DNA from: Gemmatimonas sp.
Lineage (GTDB): Bacteria > Gemmatimonadota > Gemmatimonadetes > Gemmatimonadales > Gemmatimonadaceae
NCBI GenBank assembly: GCA_013822285.1
Contig: PNKF01000003.1
Span: forward strand, 1 to 42,892
DNA: 42,892 bases
Direction: 5' to 3'
Shown here piece by piece: positions 40,806 through 42,892 of this stretch. Below the pieces are notes generated by a model. The model was not told where the DNA came from, ran no database searches, and saw only the letters and a program-made list of their open reading frames with translations. A program made the translations under genes and the position numbers. Numbering within the stretch: the first letter of the stretch is position 1; every line of letters begins with the position of its first letter.

Positions 40806-41455
40806 CGTACCTCGTGCGCACGCACCGCTGCTGCGAAGGCGCGCATCTGTTCAGGGTCTTTGATCCCAGGCGCCGATTCCACGCCCGACGACACATCTAC
40901 TATATCAACTTGCACCATCGCGAGCGCGTCGGCGACGTTTGCCGGCCGGAGTCCCCCGGCCAGCACCACGCGGCCATGGGTCCGAAGGCGACGCACCGCC
41001 GGTCCGACCGCCGCCCAGTCCAGCGCGACGCCGGTGCCCCCCAGCTTCCCCGCGACCGCCGCATCCAACACCACCGCGTCGATCCCATCCGCGAACCAAT
41101 CCGCCGCCCGTTCGACGTCGCGCACATCCGCCACGTGCGCCACTGCCCACAGTTGGCCGGCGAATGCCGCCCGCAATCCTATCCGATGCTCTCGTGCGGC
41201 GCCATAGGACAGCTGCAGCACATCGAGCGCGGCGACGCGCGCGATCTCGAGCAGCTCGTCGACCGGCTGCGCCGCGAATACGCCGACACGACGCGTGCTG
41301 CTGCCTGCGGTCGCCGCGAGCACGTCGCGCGCGCGGGTCGGCTCCAGATTCCGCGGCCCACCCGCGAAGATCACCCCCGCATAGCCGGCGCCCAGGGCGA
41401 CCGCCTCGGCTGCGTCCGCCGCGCGCGTGAGCCCGCAAAACTTTACGTCAACCAC
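40802..41455 (-). CDS. trpF: Phosphoribosylanthranilate isomerase
   Basis: [66 protein letters not shown]. Confidence 0.95.
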   Translation of the reverse strand: MVDVKFCGLTRAADAAEAVALGAGYAGVIFAGGPRNLEPTRARDVLAATAGSSTRRVGVFAAQPVDELLEIARVAALDVLQLSYGAAREHRIGLRAAFAGQLWAVAHVADVRDVERAADWFADGIDAVVLDAAVAGKLGGTGVALDWAAVGPAVRRLRTHGRVVLAGGLRPANVADALAMVQVDIVDVSSGVESAPGIKDPEQMRAFAAAVRAHEVR

Positions 41456-42272
41456 GGCCGCGTCGCGGGACTGAGGCGAGTGCCGTGACCGTGCCTTCCA
41501 CGTCCGTGGCCACCGACAATGACGAGCCGATCAACACGGCATCGGCCCCCAACGCCGCCGCGCGCTGCACCCCCGCGACGTCGCTGATGCCACTCTCGTA
41601 GACCGCGACCCGATCCGCCGGCACCTGCGGAATCATGCGGGCGCCCACCTCCGGCTCGATGATCAACGTCTCGAGGTCGCGGTTGTTAACGCCAATCACC
41701 GCGCCGCGTACCGCGACGGCCCGCGCCAACTCGGCCTCGTCGCGCACTTCCACGAGCGGCGTCAATCCAAGCGCCGTGGCGGCAGCGCCCAGTTCCTGGA
41801 GTTCCTCGGGTGCCAGCGCCCGTGCAATCAGGAGCGCCGCAGCCGCGCCGTACGCGCGCGCTTCCAGCAGTTGGATCTCACTGGTGATGAAGTCCTTGCG
41901 CAGCAGGGGCACCGCGACGGCCGATCGAACGTCCCGCAGATCCGCCAGACTACCGCCGAATCGGGCCGGCTCAGTGAGAATGGAAAGCGCCGCCGCACCC
42001 CCGGCCACATAACGCCGCGTGCGGTCGGCGGCGTCGAGCGTCGCGTCGAGTGTGCCCTTGGACGGCGAACTGCGCTTCAATTCGGCGATGACCGCCACCT
42101 GGGGCCTCCGCAGCGCCGCGGCAAAGTCCGGCGGCAACGGCGCCTCGCGCACGATGGCCTCCAGCTCCGCGCGGCCGAGCGCGCTCTCCCGGGCGCGCAG
42201 TCGCGAGCGCTCGGTGAGCTCACCTAGGGGGCCGGTCGGCGGGACCCAGCGGCTGGCTTGTGCTTCGGGCAA
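41448..42272 (-). CDS. trpC: Indole-3-glycerol phosphate synthase
   Basis: VAVIAELKRSSPSKGTLDATLDAADRTRRYVAGGAAALSILTEPARFGGSLADL; LLRKDFI; VIGVNNRDLETL; ESGI. The start is uncertain: no nearby ATG/GTG, TTG at 42272 chosen. Confidence 0.9.
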   Translation of the reverse strand: MPEAQASRWVPPTGPLGELTERSRLRARESALGRAELEAIVREAPLPPDFAAALRRPQVAVIAELKRSSPSKGTLDATLDAADRTRRYVAGGAAALSILTEPARFGGSLADLRDVRSAVAVPLLRKDFITSEIQLLEARAYGAAAALLIARALAPEELQELGAAATALGLTPLVEVRDEAELARAVAVRGAVIGVNNRDLETLIIEPEVGARMIPQVPADRVAVYESGISDVAGVQRAAALGADAVLIGSSLSVATDVEGTVTALASVPRRGRG

Positions 42273-42277
42273 TGTTC
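42263..42277 (+). promoter_or_regulatory. Candidate LexA/SOS-type operator 1 (CTTC-N7-GTTC)
   Basis: CTTCGGGCAATGTTC; matches the alphaproteobacterial SOS-box layout GTTC-N7-GTTC except for the first base. Confidence 0.5.
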
Positions 42278-42288
42278 GGATACCGTTA

Positions 42289-42303
42289 CTTCGGGTCGTG
42301 TTC
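42289..42303 (+). promoter_or_regulatory. Candidate LexA/SOS-type operator 2 (CTTC-N7-GTTC)
   Basis: CTTCGGGTCGTGTTC, 26 nt downstream of the first copy and about 70 nt before the lexA ATG. Confidence 0.5.
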
Positions 42304-42369
42304 GGGCGTCTGGTACGCAACGGGCACCTGAGCCCGCCTTCTCTCTCCACCCTCGCAGGGGCGAACGCA

Positions 42370-42892
42370 ATGGCGCTCACCAAGGTCCAGCGCAGGATTC
42401 TCGACTATCTCCAGAGCTTCAAATCGGAACACGGCTACGCGCCGAGCTTCGAGGAGATCGCCGAGGCCTTCAACTATAACTCGCTGGCGACGGTGCACGA
42501 GCACTTGTCCAACCTTGATCGCAAGGGATACATCCGGAAGTCGTTCAACGAGTCGCGGGCGATCGAGATCCTGCCGAGCGAGGTCTTCCCGAAGGCGATC
42601 GAACTGCCGATTCGCGGCTCCGTCGCCGCGGGCCTGCCGCTCGAGGCCTTCGAGTCCTCCGAGACCATCGCGGTGCCGGACGCCTTCGTGCGCCGCGCGG
42701 GCGAGCACTACGTGCTGCGGGTACGCGGCAACTCGATGATCGACGAGCAGATCAGCGACGGCGATTACGTCGTGGTGCACGATCGCCCCACCGCCGACAA
42801 CGGCGAGATGGTCATCGCGATGCTCGAGGACAACGGCGCGACGGTGAAGCGCTTCTATCGGGAGCGCGACGGGCGCATCCGCCTGCAGCCGG
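42370..42892 (+). CDS. lexA: LexA transcriptional repressor (3' partial at window end)
   Basis: Translated by eye (not in the ORF track because no stop is reached): MALTKVQRRILDYLQSFKSEHGYAPSFEEIAEAFNYNSLATVHEHLSNLDRKGYIRK; cleavage site VAAGLP; catalytic GNSMID and TVKRFYRE. Confidence 0.95.
   Translation, partial: MALTKVQRRILDYLQSFKSEHGYAPSFEEIAEAFNYNSLATVHEHLSNLDRKGYIRKSFNESRAIEILPSEVFPKAIELPIRGSVAAGLPLEAFESSETIAVPDAFVRRAGEHYVLRVRGNSMIDEQISDGDYVVVHDRPTADNGEMVIAMLEDNGATVKRFYRERDGRIRLQP

Noticed and set aside
39570-41207. 545-aa plus-strand ORF
   Set aside because: Antisense to trpB and trpF.
1-42892. CRISPR arrays, tRNA/rRNA genes, insertion sequences, prophage or defence islands
   Set aside because: No regularly spaced repeats, tRNA-like cloverleaf in the short intergenic gaps, transposase/integrase motifs or defence-family proteins were seen.

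Overview
This 42.9 kb window is GC-rich, very compact bacterial chromosome. The gene content and style suggest Gemmatimonadota, but that is inference. I see about 35 protein genes and no tRNA, rRNA, CRISPR array, transposase, phage or obvious defence system. Main blocks, left to right: (1) the end of a DUF4956-like gene plus a secreted CotH-like protein; (2) recQ, divergent from a PAS hybrid histidine kinase; (3) a U32 peptidase, a DinB protein and small membrane proteins; (4) an operon with a B12-binding methylmalonyl-CoA mutase (MCM) small subunit, an acyl-CoA carboxylase beta subunit, a saccharopine-dehydrogenase-like protein and a DUF1080 protein; (5) an apparently N-terminally truncated DUF5916 outer-membrane protein, divergent from a second hybrid histidine kinase, followed by a ParB-like gene; (6) a small lipoprotein operon; (7) a tightly overlapped run vanZ-aspS-phoH-ybeY-corC-corC-like-meaB-MCM large subunit; (8) rlmN; (9) a trp superoperon, trpC-trpF-trpB-[HEAT]-[HD-GYP]-trpA-[GAF/MCP]-[YqeK-like]-[LytR_C]; (10) lexA, cut by the window end. 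The best candidates for something new are: the HEAT and HD-GYP proteins between trpB and trpA, which seem to share an undescribed N-terminal domain; two CTTC-N7-GTTC elements upstream of lexA; and TA-rich -10-like motifs placed so close to start codons that leaderless transcription is likely. All calls are by eye from sequence and the supplied ORF track. No searches were run.
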